Origin: Piliocolobus tephrosceles
Taxonomy: Eukaryota; Chordata; Mammalia; Primates; Cercopithecidae
Length of the DNA stretch: 64,000 nucleotides
Assembly: GCF_002776525.5 (NCBI RefSeq)
Contig: NC_045435.1
Span: 119,817,836-119,881,835, forward strand
Direction: 5' to 3'
The notes beneath the pieces are model-generated. The model did no database searches. It saw nothing but the letters and a program-made list of their open reading frames with translations, and was not told where the DNA came from. Positions 35,701-49,052 of this stretch are shown here, in pieces. The position numbers were made by a program, and so were the translations under genes. How positions within the stretch are numbered: position 1 is the stretch's first letter; every line of letters starts with the position of its first letter.

Positions 35701-36410
35701 AATTAGGACTTGAGCCGGGTCAGTGCTGAGGTACAGGTTTAGTTAGGCTTAGTCCACTTCTGATTTCAAATGTCTGTTTTAGGTTTCTCCTTTTAGTGGG
35801 GTATTGTCTCCCACATACTGCAAAACTGCAGAAAACATTACTCTGCATTTCCAGTCCAATCCACAGTCTCCCACACCACCCCAGGGCTCAGAGAATGTCC
35901 TATGGGAAAGACGGGCCAAACTCTGACATTTCTCTAGATTGCAATACATCACACCAACCCACATAGCCATCAAAATGCTTCCAAATTTACTTTCCCATGA
36001 TAGAGTCTCTCAGTCGAATGCAGGTCTGTTTCTTAGCAATGCCCAAACATAATAAATCCTCAGAAAGAAGAAAATACTTGGCAATTTTAGCTCATCTAGG
36101 AAGGGCCCTACCATCTCTGGAATTAGTTATTTTGGTCATCATTGCTTCCACAGCCTTCTGATGGCTTTAAACATATCATTTGTAATTTATCTTTTTTTTT
36201 TTTCTATCTGGTGCAGTGAGAAAGCTAACCTGCAACTACCTATTAAATCCTATCCAGAAACAAAATTCCTGTTGAGATGTTTAAAACAAAGTGTCATGAC
36301 CAGATTTGCATTTTAGAAAGCGTTCTGAAAACTGTGGTAGATACATTAGTCTAATGGGGCTAGACTGAAGGTAGCAATATTATAGTAATGGGAACTTGTT
36401 GTGTGCAGTC
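35701..36410. other. WDR49: Intron sequence without recognised element
   Basis: AT-rich; nothing recognised apart from possible L1 continuation at its left. Confidence 0.35.
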
Positions 36411-36414
36411 AGCT

Positions 36415-36600
36415 CTCTGCTTTTGAGTCATCACTTCGCCTTCTACTATTCATTTATATCTGAATAAATTATTCACCCTATTAAGTCTCAGTTTATTTTT
36501 CATCTGTAAAATTGGGATAATGATGCCTGCCTCTTGGAGTTATGTGGGTTGATTATAGCGTGATAGCTAGCACACTAACCATTCACTAGATGATATCTAT
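36415..36600 (+). mobile_element. MIR, sense
   Basis: GCTTTTGAGTCATCACTTCG, TTAAGTCTCAGTTTATTTTTC, ATCTGTAAAATTGGGATAAT and GATAGCTAGCACACTAACC follow MIR order. Confidence 0.7.
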
Positions 36601-37393
36601 TATGATTTTGAAGATGAGGAAAACCTAGAAAGGAAATAACTAGCTTGAGAGACATTAAGGAGGTTGAATTTAAAGGATTATGTACCCAATAAGAGATGAA
36701 TACATGTATGTCAATCAGTCTTCTAGTTTGGATAACTATGCTGAAGTAAAAAGACTATCACTGAGAGAGGAAATACAGAAGAAGATAATATAGAGTTAGA
36801 AAATGACATTAGTTTCTAAGATATGTTGAGATGGAGGTGACTATGGGACACTTACTAAAGAAAGCTGACACTTCCAAGAAACTAGCCATCATAGAAAGGA
36901 AAAATAAGTGATAACTGAAAAGAAACTATAGTTGATAGGCCTGTTTTAGAATTAAATTCAATATTTTTCTTCTGATTTTAGATTTGATGCATGTGTATTA
37001 TAGAAAATTGACTAGTAAGAAGTAAGCAGAACTCTAAGGAATATAGGAATAGAAAAATGAAAGAGCAGCCACTACTTCCCAGGCCTGAGATATATTGACC
37101 AGGGAAGAGTCCCACCCATCCCAGGGCTGCCTCACTGAATGGCAAACCCACAGAGATGCTGTATGTGGAACTTACCAGAAATCTACCACTAGGGTTTCAG
37201 GAGAAACTATCCATAGGAAGGTGCTGTTTCTCAGAACTTACTGCAAACCCATTAAGAGGGTACAGGGGAGGCTGTTCACACGGAAGAGTCACACAGTTGG
37301 CCTCTTGCTTGCCAAGGATATTATGGAAAACCATTCATGGAGTGGTACCAGATAGGTGGCATACTGCTGACAGGGGAAACTGCTAGCTCTGGG

Positions 37394-37505
37394 TTCTGGA
37401 GAAGCCTTACCTGCGTTGCCGGAGTCTGGTGCTGGAAAAGCTATTGCAAGAGTTTGGTACTGGAGAAGTCATCCTATAAGAGCCTAGTGCTGGAGAAACT
37501 GCAGG
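37394..37505 (+). repeat. Degenerate 30-bp tandem repeat, about four units
   Basis: Related units CTGGGTTCTGGAGAAGCC, CTGGTGCTGGAAAAGCT, TTGGTACTGGAGAAGTC and CTAGTGCTGGAGAAACTG recur at about 30-bp intervals. Being a near-multiple of three, it gives repeated SLVLEK in one + frame (37337-37681, 114 codons), but I see no evidence that this is translated. Confidence 0.65.
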
Positions 37506-37934
37506 GCAGGATTCTTGGGAGAGGAGCACAGAGAAACTGGAACTTGGAAGACAAATCCATTTCTCCTCCAGTGTCTCTCCATTGCCCCTTAGGCAACAAC
37601 ATGCCAGCTAGCAAAGGAGACATTGTAGGCTTGAGTCTGTCATCACAGAGCAGGCATCAAAAAGTTTGGGCAATACATTGATAACTGGCATATTCTCCTC
37701 TGCCCCTTCATGCTTGTTCTCCTCTCCTCATCCTTCTACATCATGTTAGGACCTTTAAAATTACAGTTTTATCCCCAGTAAGTTATAAGGTGTAATGGTT
37801 GTCTTTGAGGGTGGGGGCGGGAATTGCAATTTATAAAGAGAATAAACCATGGAAACGATAAAGGTATAAAGACAAAATTTTAAGCGTATGACTGGTTTCA
37901 AAACAAAGTTCTACTACTTGCTAGCTTTCTAAAC

Positions 37935-38095
37935 TTAAGCAATTCAAGTAAACACTGTGTGCCTTAGTTTCCTCAACTGAAGATAGGCTTCATCTTAGTT
38001 ATCATCATAATGTTTCTGTGAACATTAAATGATGTAACCCATGTGAAGCCCTTAGCACAGTGCCTGATACCTAGTAAGACTTGGACACATTTTAT
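37935..38095 (+). mobile_element. MIR, sense
   Basis: GCCTTAGTTTCCTCAACTG, GAACATTAAATGATGTAACC and AGCACAGTGCCTGATACCTA match MIR in order. Confidence 0.75.
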
Positions 38096-38104
38096 TTACT
38101 GGTA

Positions 38105-38265
38105 AAGTCCTGTATTATTATTCAACTAAATAGTTCTACAGTGTAGAAATTACTATTCCCCACATTTTTTATATGAAGAATTGTGGCATAAAGAATTCAA
38201 ATAACTGACCTAAGTTCACATAGATAGTAAAAGTAGAGCCTAGATGGGAATGCTAAAAAACTGAC
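38105..38265 (-). mobile_element. MIR fragment, antisense
   Basis: ATTACTATTCCCCACATTTT, GAATTCAAATAACTGACC and AAGTTCACATAGATAGTAAA match a reversed MIR core. Confidence 0.6.
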
Positions 38266-38269
38266 TCAG

Positions 38270-39960
38270 GTGTTTATGCTATTAATATTTCTAAATGCAG
38301 CCTCCCCTGTTCAAATAGTATTCAAATCAAATTCCCTAGTTGCTTATTCTTGCTCTTATTTCTAAAACCAGCCATTTTACTGTATTATCTCTTTTTATTA
38401 TTTTCATTTAAAATTGTTCATCTCCTTTTCAGAAGGATAATGCTGAATTTAAAAATCGTTATTATAAAAGAATACTTCAAAAAAACCTCAATTACCAATA
38501 TATTTCTCCTGCACACTATCATTACAGAATGTACCTTATGTCTTTGTACTGCATTTTACCCACCTTACTGCAATCTCCATAATTACTTCATGCATAGGTT
38601 ATTTGGCAATTGTACAATGAAGTCTCACTTTCAATGTCCTAAACTATCACTTTGGAACTTGGGACAGTTTTCAAACACTTTAAAATCACCAGGTGATGTT
38701 TTAGCCATACCTGCTGGGTTTTTTATGTCCTTTGGTATTCTCTTTCTTTCCCTTTCAACTTGAAACATCTTTCGTCGCACTTTCCTTTTAGCTTTCAAGT
38801 TGTTCCCAGTTGGTTCTTAAACAGCTTGAAACCCCTCTTTGATATGCCTTAGTCAAAATCCTGGAAGCTACTTAGAACTGGCTCTATGTCAGGTTTTGCC
38901 AGTAAATTCCCCAGGACCCATTCACATTGTATCTGTAAAATCTTTAAAACTTGAAACAGTGTGGAGAAAATGCTCTATTAGTGATACTTAGGGTGAATTG
39001 TTTTGTTGTAGCTGTTGTTGTTCTGTGAAAGACAAAGTGTATGAAACAAAGAGATGGTTTTATTCAGCCTACTGCAGTACGGAGAAAGTTCATTAAACAG
39101 GAACATCTCAAAGACAAGAAAGGATGTCTGAGCTTTTGTAGAGATAGGTAGATGAGGAAGTCATCTATGTTTCTTGTAGGACTCATGAGAAAGGAAAGAG
39201 AGGGTCTTAGAATATATAAGAGGAGAGGAGTCCTTTGTGGTTAGCTGTTTCTAGAACATGAGAGGGTAGAGAGATTTCTTAAATGTCTTCACTTTCCACG
39301 AGCACTGGACTGAGGTAAAGTTCAGCATTGTCAGTCTCATCCACCTTTTGTTTAAGAAAAATGAGTACCTCTCATTGCTGAACAATCTAGAAGTGATCCT
39401 AAAGCTCCTGGGTGGGGCAAAGCAGTCTCAGAAATAGTGTCTCAGGGGTTCTTATTGGTGTTGCTCCTACAAAACCATCTGAATTTATATTGTCAGGTGG
39501 AGGCAAAGGTCAGCTGTTTTGAAGTCCTGAAGATCCTGGGAGAAAGGGATAGCTGCAAGGCAATCGAAAGTCTATATAGGGATCTGGGATGTCAGGTTTT
39601 AGTTCTTGGTAATGTCCTTAGGTGGGAGGGAGAAAAACTGAAAATATTAGTTTGGAAAGTTGTAGTTAAATGTGGATAAAAAACACATAAGATTGAAAAG
39701 TTTGGAGAGTTGACTGCAAGGTAGCAGACTCCAGTCCAATTTGAAGTAAATCCCAAAAGTGGTGTTTCCAAGGAGAAGAGGAAATCAAATCTCTAGTAGA
39801 TAAGAAAAGTTTGCATATCCATCAGAGACTTGCAACTTGAAAAGAGGGACAAAAATAATTCAAAAACAGTGAACTCAACCAGAATCTAACAACCCAGAAG
39901 GGTGTGCTGGACATAATACATAGGGTTTTATTGAAACATACAATGTTTCACATTAGCCCT
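38270..39960. other. WDR49: Intron sequence, possibly a decayed LTR element
   Basis: The stretch from 39030 to 39960 (ATGGTTTTATTCAGCCTACTG and GGAACATCTCAAAGACAAG) has the feel of old retroelement sequence, but I cannot assign it. The left part is unassigned too. Confidence 0.25.
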
Positions 39961-40584
39961 TAAACTACAGGTGAAAAATATACACGTAAGCTTTTAGTAA
40001 AATCTAGTTTAATGTATCTTTCTTTTAGAATATTATTTTAAATCTAGCACCAGTAAAGAAAAATAATCTTGATATTATATAAAAGTTCTTTCTTGAACAA
40101 ATAATTAAAATGCAGGAAGAAAGCATTCATAGATATATACATTGACTATATGATAAACGAGAGATTGCTACACATGGCTTGCCTGAGAACCTTTTAGATA
40201 GTAAACATCTAGAATGAACAGAAAACTCAGGGGCATTTTAAAAGTAGAAATCCTTCCTATTGCTCTACATTTTTGTTTACATAACACTAAATTATCTCAA
40301 AATTCACAAATACAATTCACACATAGCAAAAGTTGGGGTCTATAAAACAGAAGTCATTAATATGTGAACAACTTATTTAAAAGGTTCAACAGGTCACAAG
40401 CAACCATTATTTGAGAGTCATATGAAAACTATTGAAGTATTTTGATTAATCATCACCACTCTTTCTCACCAGCCAGTTGCTTTGTTGCCTGGTTGTTACC
40501 GGATGGTGGCTGAAATAAAAGAACATTTGACAATACTGACCTAGAGCTTAGATTTAGAAATCAGAACCTTGACATCAAGATGCG

Positions 40585-40725
40585 GGCAGTGGAGAGCAGC
40601 GTGGGCATCACCTGGGAGCTCCTTAGAAATGCAGCATCTCAGGACCCACCCCAGATCTGTTGCGTGAGAATTTGTATTTTAATGAGATCCCCAGGTGATT
40701 CTTATGCACATAAAAGTTTGATAAA
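40585..40725 (+). mobile_element. MER5A-like DNA transposon
   Basis: GGCATCACCTGGGAGCTCC, TTAGAAATGCAGCATCTCAG, GACCCACCCCAGATCTG and TCCCCAGGTGATTCTTATGC follow the MER5A order closely. Confidence 0.82.
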
Positions 40726-41349
40726 TAAGGATGATTTGTCTAGAAGACACAAAATAGGACACAGAATAGGAGGAAGAATGTGAATTAGAAAGGAGTTTTC
40801 AGAATGCTGTACACTCACAGACAGGTAGTCATTGCATACTACATTACATAGCTGCCAAGTCCCTTGTTGCCAGGGTATCTTTGTGAGTTTTGCCGCTGTT
40901 GTTCAGCTGATATAGTTAGTTGCCAATTAGCAGGCAAGGGAAAGACCAGAAGATAATATATAAACCAATTCTTCTGTGTTGAGATCCTTGAATCATTTTA
41001 TTATAGAGAAAATGTTTTGGATACTTTCCTGACCACCACATCTTTCCTTTTCATCACTGTGAAAACAGCTTTTGGCTATCATTATGGCAAACCTCGTCAG
41101 GCAGCCAAGTATAAAGAGAAGTGATGAGTATATAAATGTCATATTTTCCCAGGAAGGGAATAGTGAATGTAAGTGGTTACTGATAACACTAGATGTTAAT
41201 TTTTAAGAACTTGGTTGTGGTTAAATGGATGTGTATATATATATATGATGTGGAGAATCCCCCTTTTATCAATATTATAGGGTCCCCAGGTCTCTGGAAT
41301 GCAGGGATTCCAAAGAGTGAGGAGTGAGCCAAACCCTTTGCATGCCTGA

Positions 41350-41925
41350 AAGTTCCTTCATTCATGTGCTCATATATTCAACAAATATACTTTTTGAATC
41401 CCTTTCCATGAACCAGATACAATGCTGGATACTAGAGACATATGGTATACAAAGGCAAACAAAGTCTACTGCTGCTGAATTTATTGTCTAGGAATAGAGA
41501 TAGGTAATAAGTAAGTAAATAAATAAAGATGATAAGTTTGGAGAGTGATATTGATAAGAGCTAAGAAGAAAATAAAACAAGATAATATAATAAGGTGACA
41601 TTAGGAAGAACATCAGTGAAGGTCTCTCTGACATTTAAGCTAAATCCTAAGATAGAAAGTTCTACAAAGATTTTGGGCCAGAATGTCCCAAGCACAGGAA
41701 ACCAGTATGAAGCCACTGAGAACAAAATTGACATGTTCCAGGGACAGAAAAGCGGTCACCGTTGCTAGAATGGAGTGAGGAGACAGGTATCAGATGAGAT
41801 TAGAGGGCGATCAGGGGTCTTGTCATGTGGGACCATGTTGCCTGGGCAAAAACTTTGATTTAAGTATAAAGGGAAGCCTTCAGAGGATTTAAAGAGGAAT
41901 GTGACCTGATGAATCTAGACACAGT
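41350..41925. mobile_element. L2-like LINE fragment
   Basis: TATTCAACAAATATACTTTTTG, ACCAGATACAATGCTGGATAC, GAAGGTCTCTCTGACATTTA and GAGGAATGTGACCTGATGAA are in the order of a common old repeat, most likely L2. Pieces are diverged. Confidence 0.5.
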
Positions 41926-42084
41926 GTCTATTGCTCACTATTCTAAGCAAACTACTGTCCAGGATTCTAAATAAGTTATATGGCCTGGGAGGCAAGAAGT
42001 TGGAGGCATGAGGTTCCTAAACTTGTGATCATATGGGAACTTGAGGGTGCTTTAAGATAACCTGTATATTTATTTATTTATTAC

Positions 42085-42421
42085 TTTTTAAAAATGTCAG
42101 CTTTTATTTTAGATACAGGGAACACACGTGCAGGTCTGGTACATAGGTATATTGCACCTAGGTAACGAGCATAGTACCCAATAGGTAGTTTTTCAAACCA
42201 TGCCCCTCACTCCATCCCTGTCCTAGTAGTCCATAGTGACTATTTTTATCATATTTATGCCCATATGTGTTCAATGTTTAACCCTTACTTATAAGTGAGA
42301 ACATGTGGTAGTTGGCTTTCTGTTCCTGCATTAATTTGCTTAGGATGATGTCTTCCAGCTTCATCAGTATTGCTGCAAAAGAGATGATTTCATCTTTTTT
42401 ATGGTTGCATAGTATTCTATG

Positions 42422-42459
<38 letters not shown>

Positions 42460-45228
42460 CTCGCATTTTCTTTATCCAATCCACCATTGATGAGTACCTA
42501 AGTTGATTACACGTCTTTGCTATTGTGAATAGCATGGTGATAACACACGAGTGCATGTGTGTTTTTGGTATAATGATCTATTTTCCTTTTGGTGTATTTC
42601 CAGTAGTGAGATTTCTGGGTCAAGTGGTAGCTCTGTTTTAAGTTATTTGAGAAATCTCCAAACAGCTTTCCGCAGTGGCCGAACTAATTTACATTCCTAC
42701 CAATGGTGTATAAGCCTTCCCTTTTCTCCACAGCCTTGAAAGAATCTGTTGTTTTTTGACTTCATAATAGCCATTTGGACTGGTGTGAGAAGGTATTTTA
42801 TTGTGGTTTTGATTTGCATTTCTCTGATAATTAGTGATGATGAATATTTTTCCTATGTTTTTTGGCCACTCGTGTGTCTTCTTTTGAGAGGTGTCCATTC
42901 ATGTCCTTTGCCCATTTTTTGATAGTGTTGTTTTATGCTTGTTGATTTAAGTTTTTCTTTTAATAGAAATTGGACGTCGAATCTTTGTCAGATGAATAGT
43001 TTGTGAATATTTTCTCCCATTCTGTATGTTGTCTGTTTACTCTGTTGATGGTTTCTTTTGCTGTGAAGAAGCTTTTTTATTTATTTAGGTTCCACTTATC
43101 AACTTTTGTTCTTGCTACCATTACTTTTGGGAGCTTAGCCAAAAATTCTTTGCTGAGACTGATGTCAATAAGGGTATATCCTAGATTTTCTTCCAGAAAT
43201 TTTCTAGTTTTGGGTCTTATATTTAAATCTTTAATTCATCCTTAGTTAATATTTTTATATATGTTGAAAGGTAAGGGCCCAGTTTCAATCCTCTGCATAT
43301 GGTTAGCCAGTTATCTCAGCACCATTTATTGAACAGCGAGTCCTTTTTCCATTGGTTGTTTCTGTAGGCCTCATTGAAGATCAGATGGTTGTAGGTAGGC
43401 AACGTTATTTTTGAGTTATTTTATTCTTTTCCATTGGTCTATGTGTTTGTTTTTGTGTCAGCAGCATGCTGTTTTGGTTACTGTGGCCTTATAGTATAGT
43501 TTGAAGTCAGGTAATGTGATGCCTCTAGCTTGGTTCTTTTTGCTTATGATTCCTTCAGCTATTTGGGCTCTTTATTTTTGGTCCACTTTGAATTGTAGAA
43601 GAGTTTTTTTCTAATTCTTAAATGAATGACATTTATTGTTTTGTGAGGAAGCATGTGGTTGATCTTAGAATATGTTCTGTGTGCAGATGAGAAGAATATA
43701 TATTCTGTTGATTGTTCGGTGGGGTGTTCTGTAGGTGTCAATTAGGTCCAACTGATAAAGTATAGAGTTTAAGCCCAGAGTTTCTTTGTTAGTTTTCTGC
43801 CTTGATGATCTGTTTAATGTTGTCAGTGGGGTGTTGAAGTCTCTCAGTATTATTGTGTGGTTGTCTAAGTTTTTTCATAGGCCAAGAACATGTTTTATGA
43901 ATCTAGATGTTCCAATGCTGGGTATGTGTATATTTAGGATAGTTAAATCTTCTTGTTGGATTATATGCATATGCCCTTCTTAATTTTTATTTGTTTAAAA
44001 TCTGTTTTATCTGGCTTAAGAAGAGGGACTCTTGCTCTTTTTTGTTTTCTGTTTCAATGGGAGAACATTGTCTATTTCTTTACCGTGAGCCTGTAGGCAT
44101 TTTTACATGTGAGATGGGTCTCTTGAAAACAGCAGATGATTGGATCTTGTTTTTGTAAACAGCATGCCACACTATGTCTTTTAAGTTAGGTTTATAGCCC
44201 ATTTACATTCAGGGTTAGTATTTGTACGTGAGATTTTGATCCTGTCATTATGTTCTTAGCTGGTTGTTATGTAGACTTGATTGTATAGTTGCTTTATAGT
44301 GAACTGTGGGCTATGCACTTAAGTGTGTTTTTGTGGTAGCAGGTGCTGTTGTTTTGGTTCTGTATTTAAGATGCCCTTAAGAGACTCTTGTAATTACGGC
44401 TGATCCCATTGAAATAAATTCCCTCAGCATTTGCTTGTCTGAGAAAGATTTTATTTCTCTTTTACTTATGAAGCTTAGTATGGAGGGATATGAAATTATT
44501 GCATGGAATTTTTTTTCTTTAAGTATGTTGAAAATAGGTCTCCAATCTCTTTTGGCTTGTGAGGTTTCTGCTGAGAAGTCTACTGCTAGCCTGATGTGGT
44601 CTTTCTGTATGTGACTTGACTAACTGCCTTTAAGATATTTTTTTTCTTTTGCATTGACCTTGGTGAATCTTCTAACTCTGTGCCTTGGGGTTGGCCCTCT
44701 TGTATAGAATCTTGCCAGGGTTCTTTGTATTTCTTGTATTTGTGTGTCAACCACTCTAGCAACATTGGGGAAATATTTGTGGACTATATCCTCAAATATA
44801 TTTTCCAAGTTGCTTATTGTGTCTCCTCTTAGGATTATCAGTGTGTCCTAGATTTGGTCTCTTTACATAATCTCATAGTTTTCAGAGGTTTTGTTCATTT
44901 TTTATAAATTCTATTTTTGTCTGACTGAGTTGATTTGAAGAACCAGTCTTTGAGTGCTGAAGTTTTTCCTCAGCCTGGTCTATTCAGCTGTTAAAACTTC
45001 CAGTTGTATTATAAAATCCTTGTAGTAAATTTTTAAGTTCTAGAAGTTCAGTTTGGTTCTTTCTTAAAATAGCTATTTAATATTTCAGCTCTTGGATCAT
45101 TTTACTGGATTCCTTGGGTTCCTTACATTGGGTTTCAGCTGTGTCCTAAATCTTGTTGTACTTGCTTGAAATCCAGATGCTGAATTCTATATCTAAGTTG
45201 TGTATTCAAGTAGACATAAATTTTCTTT
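42085..45228 (-). mobile_element. LINE-1, antisense, with internal deletion of the reverse-transcriptase region
   Basis: Left is the 3' end (ACACACGTGCAGGTCTGG). ORF2 C-terminal sequence runs to about 43615, then jumps directly to endonuclease-region sequence (GAAGAATATATATTCTGTTG at 43690) and on to ORF1 (a 62-residue piece at 44620-44808). In the L1 at 6424-12995 these two points are about 1.9 kb apart, so roughly that much is missing. A TG microsatellite lies at 42424-42457. Confidence 0.85.
42424..42457. repeat. (TG)n microsatellite
   Basis: About 16 TG units inside the L1. Confidence 0.95.
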
Positions 45229-45231
45229 TTT

Positions 45232-45815
45232 TCTCAACTTTTATTTATTTGTTTTTATTTTTATTTTACTTTGAGTTCTAGGATACATGTGTAGAGCGTG
45301 AAGGTTTTTTACATAGGTATCTATGTGCCATAGTGGTTTGCTGCACCTATCAAACCATCATCTAGGTTTTAAGCCCTGCATGCATTAGGTATTTATCCTA
45401 ATGCTATCCCTCCCCTTGGCCCCCACCACCCGACAGGCCCTGGTGTGTGATGTTCTCCCTGTGTCCATGTGTTCTCATTGTTCAACTCCCACTTATGAGT
45501 GAGAACATGTGGTGTTTGGTTTTCTGTTCCTGTGTTAGTTTGCTGAGCATGATGGCCTCCAGCTTCATCCATGTCCCTGCAAAGGACATGAACTCATTCT
45601 TTTTTATGGCTGCATAGCTTTCCATGGTGTATATGTGCTGCATTTTCTTTATCCAGTCTATCATTGATGGGCATTTTGGTTGGTTCCAAGTCTTTGCTAT
45701 TGTGAACAGTGCTGCAATAAACATACATGTGCATGTGTCTTTATGGTAGAATGATTTATAATTCTTTATGTACACAGTAATGGGATTGTTGGATCAAATG
45801 GTATTTCTGGTTCAT
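45232..45815 (-). mobile_element. LINE-1 3' fragment, antisense, 5'-truncated
   Basis: A new L1 3' end (TTGAGTTCTAGGATACATGTG) begins right beside the older element and runs through a 97-codon ORF2 C-terminal piece (45482-45775) before stopping. It looks like an independent short insertion next to or into the older L1. Confidence 0.85.
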
Positions 45816-45916
45816 ATTTTGTTTTTTTTTTACAAGTGGTATTCAACCATCTCCTGACACAAACCACAGGAAATTTGACAAATCAGCCTGTTTGTTACAA
45901 TAAGAACACATCACTT

Positions 45917-45938
45917 TGTTGTTGTTGTTGTTGTTGCC
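45917..45938. repeat. (TTG)n microsatellite
   Basis: Seven TTG units. Confidence 0.9.
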
Positions 45939-45939
45939 A

Positions 45940-47600
45940 TCATCCTGTGATAGTGTACTTCATGGAAAGTGTATCAGTCAGAGGGGAAACAGGGAAGTAA
46001 AATCAGCAGGACTCCATATTGAGATTTATTACAAGAGGTTGACTTATAGGTTTGTTGGGTTGGCTGAGCAAGTTCAAAATATGTAGCACTAAGTCAAGAA
46101 GAAAAGATCATGGGCAGGCTGGGCACAGGCAGAAATGTTCATTGGTAGAATTTCTTCACTCTTTTAGGGAACCTCCAGTCTTCTTTTATGGCCTTTTATC
46201 TGTTTAAGTCTGGCTTGCCAGATTATCCAGGATAATCTCCCTTACCTAAAGTTTGTTGATCAGGAACTTGAACTACATTTGCAAAATCTCTTCAAAGCAA
46301 CACTTATATTAATATTTGACTTCATAGCTGTGAACTTTACCCTACGCAACTTAATACATCAAGAAAGTCATCACAGCAAGGTTAAAAACATTTTAAAAAT
46401 TATTGTAAGTAAGTTCAATAAATGATTATTTCTTACATGTATTATGATCTACTACATACATCATCATAAAAAATCATTATGCCATTAACCTAGCAGATGT
46501 TACTACGAATAGTGAGAGGAATTGATTACCATTATGCATTTAAAAGATGTTAAGTTAATGACATCATTTTTGCCACATATAGATTTACAAATGAAGCTAA
46601 TGAAGGTTAAGTTTTCTGGGCCTCATCTACAAAGACCCTTTGAGTATTAGAAATTGCTAGGAGTTTGAGAGTGTTCTAGGTGAAGAGCAGAAGCAAGGTT
46701 ACAAGCAACAATCATTTCCAGGTAAGCATTTCAGGTATCTTTTTAAAAAGAGATCTCAGGAGAAAAGGACCTAACTCTAAAAATTACTAGTAATTTGTTG
46801 AAATTTATTTTATCCTAAATAGCCACTTTTATAAATAAATTTATATTTGTAATTTTATGTTCTTTTTTTCTAAAGAGAGCTCCCAAAATTGTAACTTTCA
46901 GGCCCAAGAAACAGGGATCTACCCCTGCACATGTACTTTTTATAATCCGTTTGTTAACTAAAAAGAAAAAAAATTAAAAATGAGCCATCCAAGTGAGTTT
47001 GTCTCTTTCAATATCTTACAAAGACTTATCAGTTATTGGATTAATGGTCTTGAAACCCAGTCAATTACAATGGAAATTTGTCATCTAGTTGAGAGACAAA
47101 TCTCAGTAAAACAGAATTTATTTCAGAAGTAACATTCTGGCTTTTACAATATATCTCAGAAGGGCTCAAAGGCATCAGAATTGCTTGTGCTTCTAAAGTG
47201 CTAATCTGCAATCATATGGGACAGGACCAGCTGCTGATGTGCAGATACCCACATTATCTCATACCGCTGGTATTAGGCAAATGGAAAGTATTGTCTTTCA
47301 TTTTATCTCTGCTTAATGCTAGTTCCAGATTTATTCATTTTCATCTTATTGCTTAAAAAAATATTCACAGAATTCAAATATTAGAACATATAAAAAATTA
47401 TTCATTGAGAAGTTTCCTTCCCTCCTATGATGATGCTCTGTATTGTTCCCACTGTCGTCTATTTCTTGCAGCCGCTATTACAAGTTTCTGTGTAAACTTT
47501 TAGGGTTTCTATATGTATTTATGATTTTGAACATGACTTCTGCTTTCTTTGGCAAGTATGTCAGTCAAGGGTGAACCTTCTTTCGTTTGTCTAATATATT
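45940..47600. other. WDR49: Intron sequence, mostly unassigned
   Basis: The part from 45975 to 46330 (GTATCAGTCAGAGGGGAAAC, GAGATTTATTACAAGAGG) may be an old interspersed repeat. I cannot name it. The rest is unassigned AT-rich sequence. Confidence 0.3.
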
Positions 47601-48288
47601 TTTTCCATTCTTTTATTAATAAATTCCTGAATCATTTTATTTTAGATGTGTTGTTTCACTTTTAATCCATTTTTTAAAAATCATTTTTTTAAAAAAATTG
47701 GGAAATAGAGCATCTGTATATTTATATATTAAACACTTTGTTTCTCAGACTGTTTTATGCTATTTATATATTTTTAAATTTTTCACTGCATCTGTAGCTT
47801 TTTATTTGTTTATGTTTGTGTGTATGTTTATTCTAGTGGTTAACTTTATAATCATAAGAATTATGTAGTTCCTCTAGTTCTTCATTTCTCTTAGACACTG
47901 TTAGATCTATGCTCAGTGATGATAGAATAAACTTGCTTTCTCATTCTCCTGCCTCCCTTCTACCACTCAATTTCATTCCATAACATGATTTTCTTTATGC
48001 TTACTTTTATTTTGTTAAATTTGCCTACGCTATTAGTTGATTTTTCAGTTTTCAATGCTATTCTTTGTCTCTGATTTATCATAAACGAGGTTTCTTTCTC
48101 CTTTATCCTCATAATTTTTGTCAATTGTATCATTCATACATTGTCAGGCACATGGACTTTATCTTCTATTTTTGTCATCCTTAACTCCACATTGTTTTAA
48201 TTTTACTTCTGCACTTAAATATATTCAGTGATCACCACCAAGTTATTTTTTTCAAAATTTTCTCAGTCATTTCTCAGTTTAGCTTTTT

Positions 48289-48596
48289 TTTTTTTTTTTT
48301 TCCAGATAGCGTCTCCTTCTGTTGCCCAGACTGGAGTGCAGTGGCACAATCTTGGCTCACTGCAACCTCCGCCTCACAGGTTTACACCATTATCCTGCCT
48401 CAGCCTCCCAAGTAGCTGGGACCACAGGTGCCCGCCACCACGCCTGGCTAGTTTTTTTTTTTTTTTTTTTTGTATTTGTAGTAGAGATAGGGTTTTACCG
48501 TGTTAGCCAGGATGGTCTCTATCTTCTGACCTCTTGATCCGCCCGCCTCAGCCTCCCAAAGTGCTGGGATTACAGGCGTGAGTCACCGTGCCCGGC
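48289..48596 (-). mobile_element. Alu, antisense, with expanded internal T run
   Basis: T run, CTCCTTCTGTTGCCCAGACTG, complete body to GTGAGTCACCGTGCCCGGC. CTCAGTTTAGCTTTTT occurs at 48273-48288 and 48597-48612 with at most one difference, a 16-bp target duplication. The mid-element A-rich linker has grown to about 21 T at 48452-48472. Confidence 0.93.
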
Positions 48597-49052
48597 CTCA
48601 GTTTAGCTTTTTGAAATTTCCTCAAAGAGGACTCTGGGGAACAATGATCCCTAAATTTCTTGAATATTGACACCATTGATAGTTTTTGGATTTGAAGGAC
48701 AACTTGAATATATGTAATATTCTTAGCTCACATATTCTTTCCCTGATTATCTTGTAGGCATTGCTCTACTCTTTTCTGGTGTTGGTCATTCCTATAAAAT
48801 ATCTAATGCAAGATACTTTCCTCCTTTTTAGGTCACTTGATTATTTTGTGTAGTTGCCAGAGGATTTCCTCCTTATCTTTAAAGTCTAATAACATTACTG
48901 GGATATGACTTGGTTTTGAGTATTCTAAGTCAATTATTCCTAGTACACAATGTGTCCTTTCCACATATGTCAGATTGACTTTTATTTGAAGAAACCTTTA
49001 TTAAATGATGCCTTTAAATATTTGTTAAATTTTGGTTTTCTTTCTTAAGTAC

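Noticed and set aside
39437..39679. 80-codon frame in the unassigned 39-kb stretch
   Set aside because: No start context, splice signals or protein family resemblance.
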